Assembly: GCA_007118795.1 (NCBI GenBank)
Contig: SKQX01000102.1
Span: 1 to 10,773, forward strand
Direction: 5' to 3'
Origin: Thermoflexales bacterium
GTDB lineage: Bacteria; Chloroflexota; Anaerolineae; B4-G1
Length of the DNA: 10,773 nt
Part shown: positions 1 to 6,177 of the stretch, piece by piece
Layout: every line of letters starts with the position of its first letter
How positions within the stretch are numbered: position 1 is the first letter of the stretch
Notes under the pieces: generated by a model
Database searches by the model: none
The model's input: the letters and a program-made list of their open reading frames with translations, nothing else
Told to the model about the DNA's origin: nothing
Translations under genes and position numbers: made by a program

Positions 1-1421
1 AGCCGGCCTCCGACGCGTCGCGCAGCCCCGAAGAAGCCGATCGGTGCTATTGGGTGACGCCCGCAGGAGTTTGGGCAACCGCTAATGTGAACCTTGAGCT
101 CGCCCAGGCCGTGCAGATCGAGGTCCGTCCGGTCAAGCTCCGTGGCGAGGGCCTTTGCCAGACCCCGCGAAAGGCAAATCCCGAGTTGGCAAGTCGAAGC
201 CCCGGCACAGGAGATCATGTCGCGTAGGATAGGGGGTTTACTGACCGCAAGACCGATCCCCGACAGTTCGGCGTGGAGGTCCGCGAGTTGGCTCTCAGGA
301 ACCCAGCGGAGGAAAGCGTTCTGATGCTGTTCGGTGCGCAGCGTGCCCTCACCGTGAGATTCGACGATATCGGCTAGTGCCTGCAGCACGTCTGCCCCAA
401 TGTCGCCCAGGATCAGGGGCAGCCGAACCATGCAGTAGCCTTCTTGCCTTTGTGGTAACACGTTTATTTCCCGCCATTCTGCGAACCCGTCCAGAGGAGT
501 TGTGGCTGGGTCTATCCCACCCGCGGGAGACTCAGTCTGCCGGACGGACCGAACTTCCAGCCGGGGCGGGGCCGCCTTTCGCAACTCGACCAGTTCCCGT
601 TTGTACAGGTCCCGAAAGGCCTCGAACCCGATCTCATCTACCAGGAAGCGTAGGCGTGCCCTGTGTCTGTTCTTGCGGTTGCCGTGCTGGTCAAAGACCT
701 TCTTCACCGCCTCTGCCACGAGATAAGCCTCAGACCCAGGTACGAACTCTTCCAGCAGATTGGCCACGCGGCTGTGTGCCCCCAGACCCCCTCCGGCATA
801 GACAGCGAACCCCAGAGCGTCGCCACGGCGCTTGGCAATGAACCCCACATCGTTGACGGTGGCGCCAGAACAGTCCTTGCTGCACCCCGCGAAAGCGATC
901 TTGTACTTGCGCGGAAGCTGGTAGGACAATGGATCCGAGAGCAGACGCTCCGACAGGGCCAGTGCATACGGCGTGACGTCGAAGACCTCGCGGGGGCACA
1001 CCCCCGCATCATAACACGCCGTGATGTTGCGCACCGAGTTTCCTCCACCCCCCTTGGTAGATAACCCCGCCTCGTGCAAACACACGAGGGCAGGGTGTAT
1101 GGCGTCCAAGAGGACTCGGTGCACCTGGACATCCTGTCTCGTGGTCATATGCAGAATGCCGTTTCCGTAGGTTCTGGAGACGTGTGCCAGCGCTCGCATC
1201 TGTTGGGGCAAAAGGCAACCCCCGGGAAGCCGAACCCGGAGCATGTACGTACCTGACTCCCGTTGCTCGTAGCACCCGAAGTGGGGCACGCGGAATGCCC
1301 GGAACTGTACAGCGGTGATCTCGCCACTCTTGAACTGCTTCACCATCCCACGAAGTGTCTCCAAGTCGTCAACCACACTCTCTGGCAGCCGATACAGACT
1401 CTCATTATGCACGGTAGACAT
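1..1421 (-). CDS. Siroheme [4Fe-4S] nitrite/sulfite reductase, assimilatory (C-terminus beyond the window edge)
   Basis: Likely reduces sulfite to sulfide with six electrons in the cytoplasm; nitrite is the alternative substrate of this family. 473 codons are visible and the frame is still open at base 1. The protein shows the two-fold repeat of ferredoxin-type sulfite/nitrite reductases. The first half has the siroheme-site motif TTRQDVQVH at residues 93-101. The second has the equivalent RTEQHQN from residue 362, then C405-x5-C411 and C449-x3-C453, the usual [4Fe-4S]/siroheme ligands. The first half also carries C136-x5-C142 and C180-x3-C184, where plant-type enzymes lack cysteines. The ATG at 1419-1421 has GGAGG (1433-1437) 11 nt upstream. 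It is the last visible gene of the operon, 58 bp after the cysteine synthase, and this context favours sulfite over nitrite. Family assignment is secure; substrate is inferred from neighbours. Confidence 0.9.
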   Translation of the reverse strand, partial: MSTVHNESLYRLPESVVDDLETLRGMVKQFKSGEITAVQFRAFRVPHFGCYEQRESGTYMLRVRLPGGCLLPQQMRALAHVSRTYGNGILHMTTRQDVQVHRVLLDAIHPALVCLHEAGLSTKGGGGNSVRNITACYDAGVCPREVFDVTPYALALSERLLSDPLSYQLPRKYKIAFAGCSKDCSGATVNDVGFIAKRRGDALGFAVYAGGGLGAHSRVANLLEEFVPGSEAYLVAEAVKKVFDQHGNRKNRHRARLRFLVDEIGFEAFRDLYKRELVELRKAAPPRLEVRSVRQTESPAGGIDPATTPLDGFAEWREINVLPQRQEGYCMVRLPLILGDIGADVLQALADIVESHGEGTLRTEQHQNAFLRWVPESQLADLHAELSGIGLAVSKPPILRDMISCAGASTCQLGICLSRGLAKALATELDRTDLDLHGLGELKVHISGCPNSCGRHPIAPIGFFGAARRVGGR

Positions 1422-1479
1422 AACCTCGTCGTCCTCCCATCGTCTTACGTTCTACTGTTACACTATCGAACGGCAACGG

Positions 1480-2463
1480 CTACAGCTCTGGCTTCCCTTC
1501 GTCGCCAAGGATGTCCGCAAAAAAACTGGCGTACTTGAACCCGCTGTCGGGCGAAATAGCCACGCCGATGCCCTGTTGTTCCTTGCCGAACTCCAGCGCG
1601 ACATGCACGATCGCTCCCGTGGATGGCCCGACTATCAGGCCCCCACGGCGGAAGAGACGCTTGGTCATTTCGTACGCCGGCTCATCGTCGACCCGGATGA
1701 CCTGGTCGATCACGCTACGATCAAGGATGGCGGGAGGCTTGGACTCTTCTAGGTTCTTCAGCCCGGGCAGTTTGTGGCCTTTTTGCGGCTCAACGGCGAT
1801 CACCTGGACCTCGGGGTTTTTCTCTTTCAGGTACCGGCCGATCCCCGTCAGCGTCCCGCCGGTGCCGAGGCCTGCGAAGAAGAACCTGATCTGGCCCTCT
1901 GTCTGGTTCCAGATTTCTGGCCCCGTGGTCTCGTAGTGAGCCCTGTTGTTGTCTTCGTTCTCGTACTGGTTGGGCATCACATATTGCCCGTTGCTGGCCT
2001 CGCCACGCACGAACGAGTGTGCCAGGGCAATGGCTCCATCCTTGGGATGATCGACGGGGCAGAGGTCATCCGGCGTGGGCCATACCTCGGCTCCCAGCAT
2101 CCTTAGGAGCACCTTTTTCTCCTCTGGCACTCCGTCCGGGATGGTGACCGTGAGCTTTACGCCCATCAGGCCAGCCAGCGCCGCCAGGGCGATCCCCGTG
2201 TTTCCGGACGAGGGTTCGACTAGTTCCCTGCCGTCGAGATCTCCCCGCTCCTGCAACGCTGTGAGCATATAGAGGGCAGGTCGATCCTTGATCGAGCCAA
2301 AGGGGTTGAACCATTCGAGCTTCAGGTACAACTCTAGCGCTCCCTGCCAGCCCATCCCCCCAACCCTCACCAGGGGAGTCGGGTCTGCTGGACTGGCGAT
2401 CAGCTCGGCTATGTGGTCATAACGGCGTAAGGCGGGATCGGCACTCAGAAGTCGCTTATTCAT
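1480..2463 (-). CDS. PLP-dependent cysteine synthase (CysK/CysM family)
   Basis: Expected to make cysteine from sulfide and an activated serine (O-acetylserine or O-phosphoserine), using pyridoxal phosphate in the cytoplasm. The 327-residue product has the fold-type II hallmarks in order: N-terminal PTPLVRV (28-34), the Schiff-base lysine K59 in GSIKDRPA, the substrate loop SSGNTG (85-90), the phosphate-cradle GTGGT (200-204), PSTGA (280-284) and the terminal PDSG (305-308). The length is normal for CysK/CysM. I chose the ATG at 2461-2463, preceded by GAGAG. An in-frame extension to 2610 would add a basic, low-complexity N-terminus overlapping the reductase gene and looks unreal. It lies 116 bp after the APS/PAPS reductase and 58 bp before the sulfite reductase, so it would trap the sulfide they make. 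A cystathionine beta-synthase role is possible but the operon argues for cysteine synthesis. Confidence 0.92.
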   Translation of the reverse strand: MNKRLLSADPALRRYDHIAELIASPADPTPLVRVGGMGWQGALELYLKLEWFNPFGSIKDRPALYMLTALQERGDLDGRELVEPSSGNTGIALAALAGLMGVKLTVTIPDGVPEEKKVLLRMLGAEVWPTPDDLCPVDHPKDGAIALAHSFVRGEASNGQYVMPNQYENEDNNRAHYETTGPEIWNQTEGQIRFFFAGLGTGGTLTGIGRYLKEKNPEVQVIAVEPQKGHKLPGLKNLEESKPPAILDRSVIDQVIRVDDEPAYEMTKRLFRRGGLIVGPSTGAIVHVALEFGKEQQGIGVAISPDSGFKYASFFADILGDEGKPEL

Positions 2464-2579
2464 CGCTTTTCTCTCAATCATCTGGAGGGCCCCAGCCAGC
2501 TGTTTCCCCGGTGGAGAGCCCGTCTGTTCGTGCACTGCAGGGCTCACCCTCGCTCGCTTCCCCCTCCTCTTAGGACGAG

Positions 2580-3353
2580 TCATTCCATTGCCACTCTTTC
2601 CAAGACACATTCTCTAGACTCCCTTTGGGGACAATCCTGCATTTTCTTCGAGATTCTTAGTGGCCGAGTGTGGATGCCGCACTCGCCTCCGCACTTGCTC
2701 GTTCCAATCCAGCGTCCGGCGCGCTCGTCCGGGCCACAGGAGATGCTCGTGCACGGTTCACAGCCCAGCGAGCGATATCCCTGCAGGTAAAGAGGATTGA
2801 CGGGTACGCCGTGCAGGGCTAGATACTGCCAGATCTCGCGTTCGTGCCAGATGAGGATCGGGTTGAGTTTCATCAGGCCTTCGTCGCGTTCTTCGATCTC
2901 TTTGAAATCCGTGCGCGTGCCGCCTTCGGTGCACCGTAGGCCCGTCACCCAGCAGCGCACACCCATTTCTTCGATGGCGCGCCTGGTGGGTTGCACCTTG
3001 AGAAGGTCGCAGCAGCGATCGGGATCCGTCCTGTAGAGGTTTGCCGGGATCGGATCATCGTTTGAGTAGACTTCAAGCTCTGGATATAGAGAGACCATAC
3101 GCTGGCCAAACTCGACCGTCTCCGCGGACCTGTGGCGCGTCATAACGATGAATCCCCTGATATCCAGGCTCACTTGTTTGGCGAGGTGCCAGACCACACT
3201 GGAATCCTTACCCAGGCTATTGGCCACCACCAATCCGTGCCCATATTCCTCGTATGCCTGACTGATCAACCCTAGAGAGCGGTCTATCTTTTCGGCCAGG
3301 TGCAGGTTGTCTACCAGACTCTTCACATCTTCTTGTACCATGCGCAAAGCCAC
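2580..3353 (-). CDS. cysH: APS/PAPS reductase with iron-sulfur cysteines
   Basis: Reduces adenylyl sulfate (APS, possibly PAPS) to sulfite, the committed step of assimilatory sulfate reduction. The 257-residue protein has the PP-loop nucleotide motif SLGKDSS (46-52). It also has the paired cysteines C114-C115 in DPDRCCDLLKVQP and C198-x2-C201 in LGCEPC. These four are the [4Fe-4S] ligands of APS-preferring reductases and are missing from E. coli-type PAPS enzymes. The catalytic cysteine C225 lies in ECGIH near the C-terminus. The start is a GTG at 3351-3353 with AGGAG 9 nt upstream. An internal ATG a few codons later (MVQEDV) is a possible alternative. A tail of about 30 residues follows the catalytic cysteine. 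It lies second in the operon, 145 bp after the Rrf2 gene. Identity is secure; APS preference is inferred from the cysteines. Confidence 0.93.
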   Translation of the reverse strand: MALRMVQEDVKSLVDNLHLAEKIDRSLGLISQAYEEYGHGLVVANSLGKDSSVVWHLAKQVSLDIRGFIVMTRHRSAETVEFGQRMVSLYPELEVYSNDDPIPANLYRTDPDRCCDLLKVQPTRRAIEEMGVRCWVTGLRCTEGGTRTDFKEIEERDEGLMKLNPILIWHEREIWQYLALHGVPVNPLYLQGYRSLGCEPCTSISCGPDERAGRWIGTSKCGGECGIHTRPLRISKKMQDCPQRESRECVLERVAME

Positions 3354-3498
3354 GTCTCAATTCTCCTTGTCTCGAATGCTGTTGAGTCCTCTTCTGGTAT
3401 TGTCGATGGACTGTAAACTCTCTCGACTGACAAAGCCCGAGGATCAACTCTGTCGTGCTGCCAGGGATCTTGATCAGCGCCTTCTTGACTTCCACATC

Positions 3499-3942
3499 CT
3501 ATATGTAGTACATTGGCGCACAGGGATCTTGCTTTTCTCTGGCCCGTTGAGCTAGGTCCTCGAGGGTGGTGGACTCGAGGACCTCCATACACGCGGTGTG
3601 CATACGAGTCCACACCTCCTGTGTGACACACGCATCATATCGATCACAGGCCCCCGGGTCAGTTGTACACTCGACCAAGCCTTCTGAGCCCTCCAGTGCA
3701 TCAAAGACCTCGCGCAGGGTGATCTCATCTGGTGGCTTGGAAAGTGCATATCCCCCTTGCGGGCCACGGATGCTTCTAACAAGGCCGGTGGTACGTAACG
3801 TGGTCAGCATGCGTTCCAGGTATTTGTGGGGCAGCTGCTGGTCCGACGTGATCTCCCTTAGACTGACCGGTTCGCTCTCCTGGTTAAGGGCCAAGTGCAG
3901 CATTGACCTGGTGCCGTAGCGCATCCGTGTACTTAGCTTCAT
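3499..3942 (-). CDS. Rrf2/IscR-type transcriptional regulator
   Basis: A 147-residue winged-helix regulator of the Rrf2 family (IscR, NsrR, CymR, RirA relatives). It opens with MKLSTRMRYG and carries the recognition region HKYLERML (39-46) and the wing GPQGGYALSKP (60-70). Three cysteines, C92, C99 and C105 (C-x6-C-x5-C), sit where IscR binds its cluster (C92, C98, C104), so an Fe-S cofactor is plausible; CymR-type sulfur regulators lack them. Glutamine 108 stands where IscR has its fourth ligand, H107. Glu43 matches the IscR residue tied to DNA-site discrimination. The ATG at 3940-3942 follows AGGAGGG (3946-3952) by 3 nt. An in-frame extension to 4011 would put the promoter inside the gene, so it is rejected. 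First in the sulfur operon, it probably controls its own promoter. Target and signal (Fe-S, iron, cysteine or NO) are inferred. Confidence 0.92.
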   Translation of the reverse strand: MKLSTRMRYGTRSMLHLALNQESEPVSLREITSDQQLPHKYLERMLTTLRTTGLVRSIRGPQGGYALSKPPDEITLREVFDALEGSEGLVECTTDPGACDRYDACVTQEVWTRMHTACMEVLESTTLEDLAQRAREKQDPCAPMYYI

Positions 3943-3973
3943 AAACCCTCCTATTCCTATCGGGATCGTGGGG

Positions 3974-4002
3974 ATTATATCCCAGTCCCAGAGATCTGTC
4001 AA
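3974..4002 (-). promoter_or_regulatory. Consensus sigma70-type promoter of the sulfur assimilation operon
   Basis: On the minus strand a perfect TTGACA (-35, 3997-4002) and a perfect TATAAT (-10, 3974-3979) are separated by exactly 17 bp. Transcription would start near 3967 and leave about 25 nt before the Rrf2 ATG, enough for the AGGAGGG ribosome site. The -10 lies inside a palindrome, GGGAT-TAT-ATCCC (3971-3983), and the -35 lies in an ACTTGAC half-site like that of the IscR-type dyad at 10586-10610. Either could be the operator. So perfect a promoter implies strong expression unless it is repressed. Confidence 0.85.
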
Positions 4003-4472
4003 GTGGAGCATCAGACTATCGCGTTCAGTCGTAGAAGCTCACCCTGGCCATAATGCAACTCGTCCCGCGTCCTCGGTCCTCCGTTGATCGTCTTCTGACC
4101 CCGTCCACTCCTTCCGACCCACACCGTCCGCCCGCTCCGAGGGTAGGCTGGGCACTTTTTCGACCACAGCGGGATCGGCGGACGACCTCGTCCAGACTTG
4201 GTGGACGGCGTTCCCCAATCGTGAAGCTGGTTTGATCGCATAGGGAGCGGCGCTGGATGATCTCCGGTAGTTGTGCCGTCTTTCGCCTCTGAAAGACAGA
4301 GGGGCAGAGATGGCCCCGGCGAAGTCAACCACGCGAAGACACGAGAGGCTCTCAGTCTGAAGTGGGGGTGGCGTCTGTCGAACCGGGTGACTCCCTGGAA
4401 CTGCTCCATCACCCACAGCGTAGTTAGTCAACTCGTCGGATGGGCTGAGGAAGCGGGCTGAGCTGGCTAGTC

Positions 4473-4670
4473 CTATCGGTCCTGCAAGAGCATGGCCTCT
4501 TCGAGTTCCTCGTCCCTCGGTCCTGGCCCGATGATGACGACGATGAAGGCGATGCCGAAGAAGCGATCGTAGGTCTTGAAAGAAGCGCCATAGAAAAATC
4601 TCGCTGGCGCGTATACGAAGGCAACGTGGCCCAGGTCTGTTCTGACAAGGCTTACGCGTCTTCTCCACAT
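4473..4670 (-). CDS. Possible small membrane protein of unknown function
   Basis: A 65-codon frame beginning MWRRRV. Its second half reads more like a protein than the rest of the region: an aromatic segment (APARFFYGASFKTYDRFF), a hydrophobic run (GIAFIVVIIG) and an acidic tail (RDEELEEAMLLQDR) before a TAG. That would suit a one-helix membrane protein. I recognise no family. The ribosome site before the ATG at 4668-4670 is weak. The frame can be extended to a GTG at 4697, also without a clear ribosome site. It could be the remnant of a longer gene or a chance frame. Confidence 0.22.
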   Translation of the reverse strand: MWRRRVSLVRTDLGHVAFVYAPARFFYGASFKTYDRFFGIAFIVVIIGPGPRDEELEEAMLLQDR

Positions 4671-4844
4671 GCTTCTGGATCGATTTCTTGCTGCCACTCA
4701 ACCCCAACCCTGCTTGGGTCTGCCCGTGGCCTGCGGGTCCTGGGCTACACTCTCCCTCGCCGGCTGGTCAATCAAAGTCACGATATCCCCAGTGCGCCGC
4801 GGCCTGCCGTGCTTCGACCGGGATCTAGATTGGCGCTCCCACGA

Positions 4845-4861
4845 GCGGCCGAAACGGCCGC
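4845..4861. other. GC-rich 7-bp hairpin with AAA loop
   Basis: GCGGCCG (4845-4851) and CGGCCGC (4855-4861) form a perfect stem around AAA. No run of T follows on either strand, so it is not a canonical intrinsic terminator. It is isolated in non-coding sequence and its function is unknown. Confidence 0.5.
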
Positions 4862-5429
4862 GATGCTAGGGCAACACGCTGTCAGGCTGAACTATTATCA
4901 GTGACTCTTTCCACCGGCGTGGTATGTTTGCCAGCAAGGCGATGCGTGTCCGATGGCACCGGGTGAGGGGCTTAGCTTGGCACGCGTCTCAGCTTCGCAG
5001 GCTGCGGACGTTTCAGCTGGCGTTCGAGCACCAAGACCTGTTGACGAAGCAGGATATTTTCTCAGACTAGCTCTGAGTTGTAGTGGGTGAGGTCCGGGCA
5101 GCGATCAAGACTGGGGCACGATCGTCGGGCTCTGTTCACTACCGGAGTCGCTGTCTGCCAGGCTGACGCAGAGAACGTACGCCTTGATGAAGACGGCTCA
5201 GAGTCGCCCATTCTATCTAGATCTGGACGGGAGGATTGTACCGGAGAACACGTCATTAGCACACGGTTGCAGAACGAGCTGACTCCTGGGCCAGCCTACG
5301 TTTCCCGGGTCCTCGGGCGCACATCACGCCGCTGCGCCCTGCACCGACTCGAGGCAGACGACGATTCGCTGTTGTGATTCTGCAGTGATACGTGCCTGCA
5401 GTTGAGGAGGTTGAGATAGCCCCTGCCAG

Positions 5430-5508
5430 TAGGTGGTACCGCGACCAGCAGACTGGTGTCGGGCTGGGACGACATCAGTCGCCGTGCGCCCCTCGGCGCA
5501 CAGGCGAC
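5430..5508 (+). promoter_or_regulatory. Candidate T-box riboswitch: T-box sequence plus following hairpin
   Basis: Bases 5430-5443 read TAGGTGGTACCGCG, matching the T-box consensus AGGGTGGNACCGCG at 12 of 14 positions with the last 12 contiguous. This is the segment that binds the uncharged tRNA acceptor end. A strong hairpin (5478-5490 with 5495-5508) lies 34 nt downstream, and its 5' arm and loop contain CGC (5487-5489) and CCT (5491-5493). These could instead pair with GCG (5441-5443) and AGG (5431-5433), as in the antiterminator/terminator switch of this family. A full leader might begin near GATGAAGACGG at about 5185, giving an ordinary length of roughly 330 nt. I cannot confirm Stem I or a specifier codon. 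No T tract follows the hairpin, so control would have to be translational or the element is decayed. No aminoacyl-tRNA synthetase or amino-acid gene follows; the next gene, doxX, is convergent. Confidence 0.45.
5478..5508. other. Strong 13-bp hairpin, T-box expression platform or operon end
   Basis: GTCGCC plus GTGCGCC (5478-5490) pairs with GGCGCAC and GGCGAC (5495-5501, 5503-5508) around the loop CCTC, with only A5502 bulged. It is the most stable simple stem I noticed in the gene-poor region. In plus orientation it is the likely switch hairpin of the T-box-like element. In minus orientation it lies about 145 bp beyond the doxX stop and might end that transcript, though neither side has a T tract. 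Confidence 0.55.
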
Positions 5509-5522
5509 GACTGATTGTGGGA

Positions 5523-5598
5523 GACGAATCCGACCAGGTCGATCGTGTTGGCACGCGTCTGGTGGAAGCTGAACATCACGAACAGCGTCAGATTCGTC
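5523..5598 (+). other. Possible three-way-junction RNA fold
   Basis: An 8-bp inverted repeat, GACGAATC (5523-5530) with GATTCGTC (5591-5598), closes a 76-nt segment. Inside are two further arms. CCAG (5534-5537) pairs with CTGG (5559-5562) and is capped by CGTG/CACG around TTGG (5544-5555). GCTG (5568-5571) pairs with CAGC (5583-5586) around 11 nt. It begins 14 nt after the T-box-like hairpin. It lacks tRNA landmarks such as the TTCRA loop, so it is not called a tRNA. The short inner stems could be chance. The strand is uncertain because stems form on both. Confidence 0.25.
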
Positions 5599-5653
5599 CG
5601 CTGTCCCTAGGGCTTTCTCTCATACCACCGTTGCTCTCACCGGGCAGACGCGT

Positions 5654-6136
5654 CTACTGCAGAATCGGGTAGTTCTTCACCTTGCCGGACCACCACTTAC
5701 CTAGCCCAATCCATCGTCCGGCCTTCACCCTGGCCAATCCGATCAGCACGATCGCATAGATGACGTGCTCGTCCAGGATCGGGTTATGTTCCGGAGGCAG
5801 GCGCGAGAGCCACATCGATGCCATCATGAGGGCCCCGGCGTAGCCAGCGATGGTCACCCCGATGCCCAACAGCAGTGCTGACCCCACGAACAACAGGCCC
5901 ATCATGAACAGCCAGTCGGTCACCGGGTGGCCCGCAAGGCTCTGGAAGACCGGGGCAAAGGGCCCACGGGTGGCGAAACTGAGGAATCCGAAGGTGGGAG
6001 AGCCCCCGTTTAGCCAGGCGTCCTCCGGGCTGGTGGCGAAGCCGAGCCCGATGAGGGTGTCGAGGAATGACCACAGGAACAGCCATCCCATTCCGATTCT
6101 GAGGGCAGCCCACGTATACTTCACCTTTTTCTCCAT
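5654..6136 (-). CDS. DoxX-family integral membrane protein
   Basis: A 160-residue polytopic membrane protein with hydrophobic segments at about 9-29, 72-92, 94-112 and 121-137. Between the first two is a long extracytoplasmic-type loop with WLNGGSPTFGF and FATRGPFAPVFQSLAG, followed by LPPEHNPILDEHVIYA. This pattern matches DoxX/DoxD-like proteins, a family that includes the DoxD subunit of archaeal thiosulfate:quinone oxidoreductase and mycobacterial DoxX, a partner in redox and thiol homeostasis. No cysteines or clear cofactor ligands are visible, so enzymatic activity is not claimed. The ATG at 6134-6136 has AAGGAG 8 nt upstream. It starts 41 bp after the transporter ATPase on the same strand and may be the last gene of that operon. 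Family assignment is good; its job here is unknown. Confidence 0.85.
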   Translation of the reverse strand: MEKKVKYTWAALRIGMGWLFLWSFLDTLIGLGFATSPEDAWLNGGSPTFGFLSFATRGPFAPVFQSLAGHPVTDWLFMMGLLFVGSALLLGIGVTIAGYAGALMMASMWLSRLPPEHNPILDEHVIYAIVLIGLARVKAGRWIGLGKWWSGKVKNYPILQ

Positions 6137-6177
6137 CTATCATCTCCTTATGTCGGTCGTAGCCAAAAGGTGCGTCT

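Larger units (their letters stand above)
4012..5653. other. 1.6 kb intergenic stretch without a convincing gene
   Basis: No reading frame here shows a recognisable family, and overlapping frames on both strands give arginine-, serine- and proline-rich translations typical of non-coding GC-rich DNA. I see no tRNA, rRNA or CRISPR array. It holds the possible small ORF at 4473-4670, a 7-bp hairpin at 4845-4861, a 6-bp hairpin with a 5-nt loop at 5061-5077 (CTCAGA/TCTGAG), and the structured plus-strand segment at about 5185-5598 described separately. It may be an eroded locus, a non-coding RNA region or simple spacer. Confidence 0.6.

Noticed and set aside
2464..2610. N-terminal extension of the cysteine synthase frame
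   Set aside because: It would overlap cysH and add about 49 basic, low-complexity residues. The start at 2463 gives the normal family length and has GAGAG upstream.
3217..3495. 92-codon minus-strand frame between the Rrf2 and APS/PAPS reductase genes
   Set aside because: Starts at a GTG without a ribosome site and its second half overlaps the 5' end of cysH in another frame. The 145-bp gap is better read as spacer.
4411..4435. AGTTAGTCAA at 4422-4431, identical to ten bases of the IscR-like dyad, as a second operator
   Set aside because: Only the right half-site matches; the left half does not, and I see no promoter or clear gene next to it.
4039..4707. 222-codon minus-strand frame, overlapped by a 133-codon frame at 4011-4412
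   Set aside because: Translations are rich in Arg, Ser and Pro with no domain or membrane pattern and no good ribosome site. They overlap each other in different frames, as expected of open frames in non-coding GC-rich DNA.
5061..5077. CTCAGA/TCTGAG hairpin as an intrinsic terminator
   Set aside because: No T tract follows it on either strand and no gene ends nearby.
5523..5598. tRNA gene
   Set aside because: The length and closing stem are suggestive, but there is no TTCRA T-loop, no D-loop GG pattern and no clear anticodon arm.
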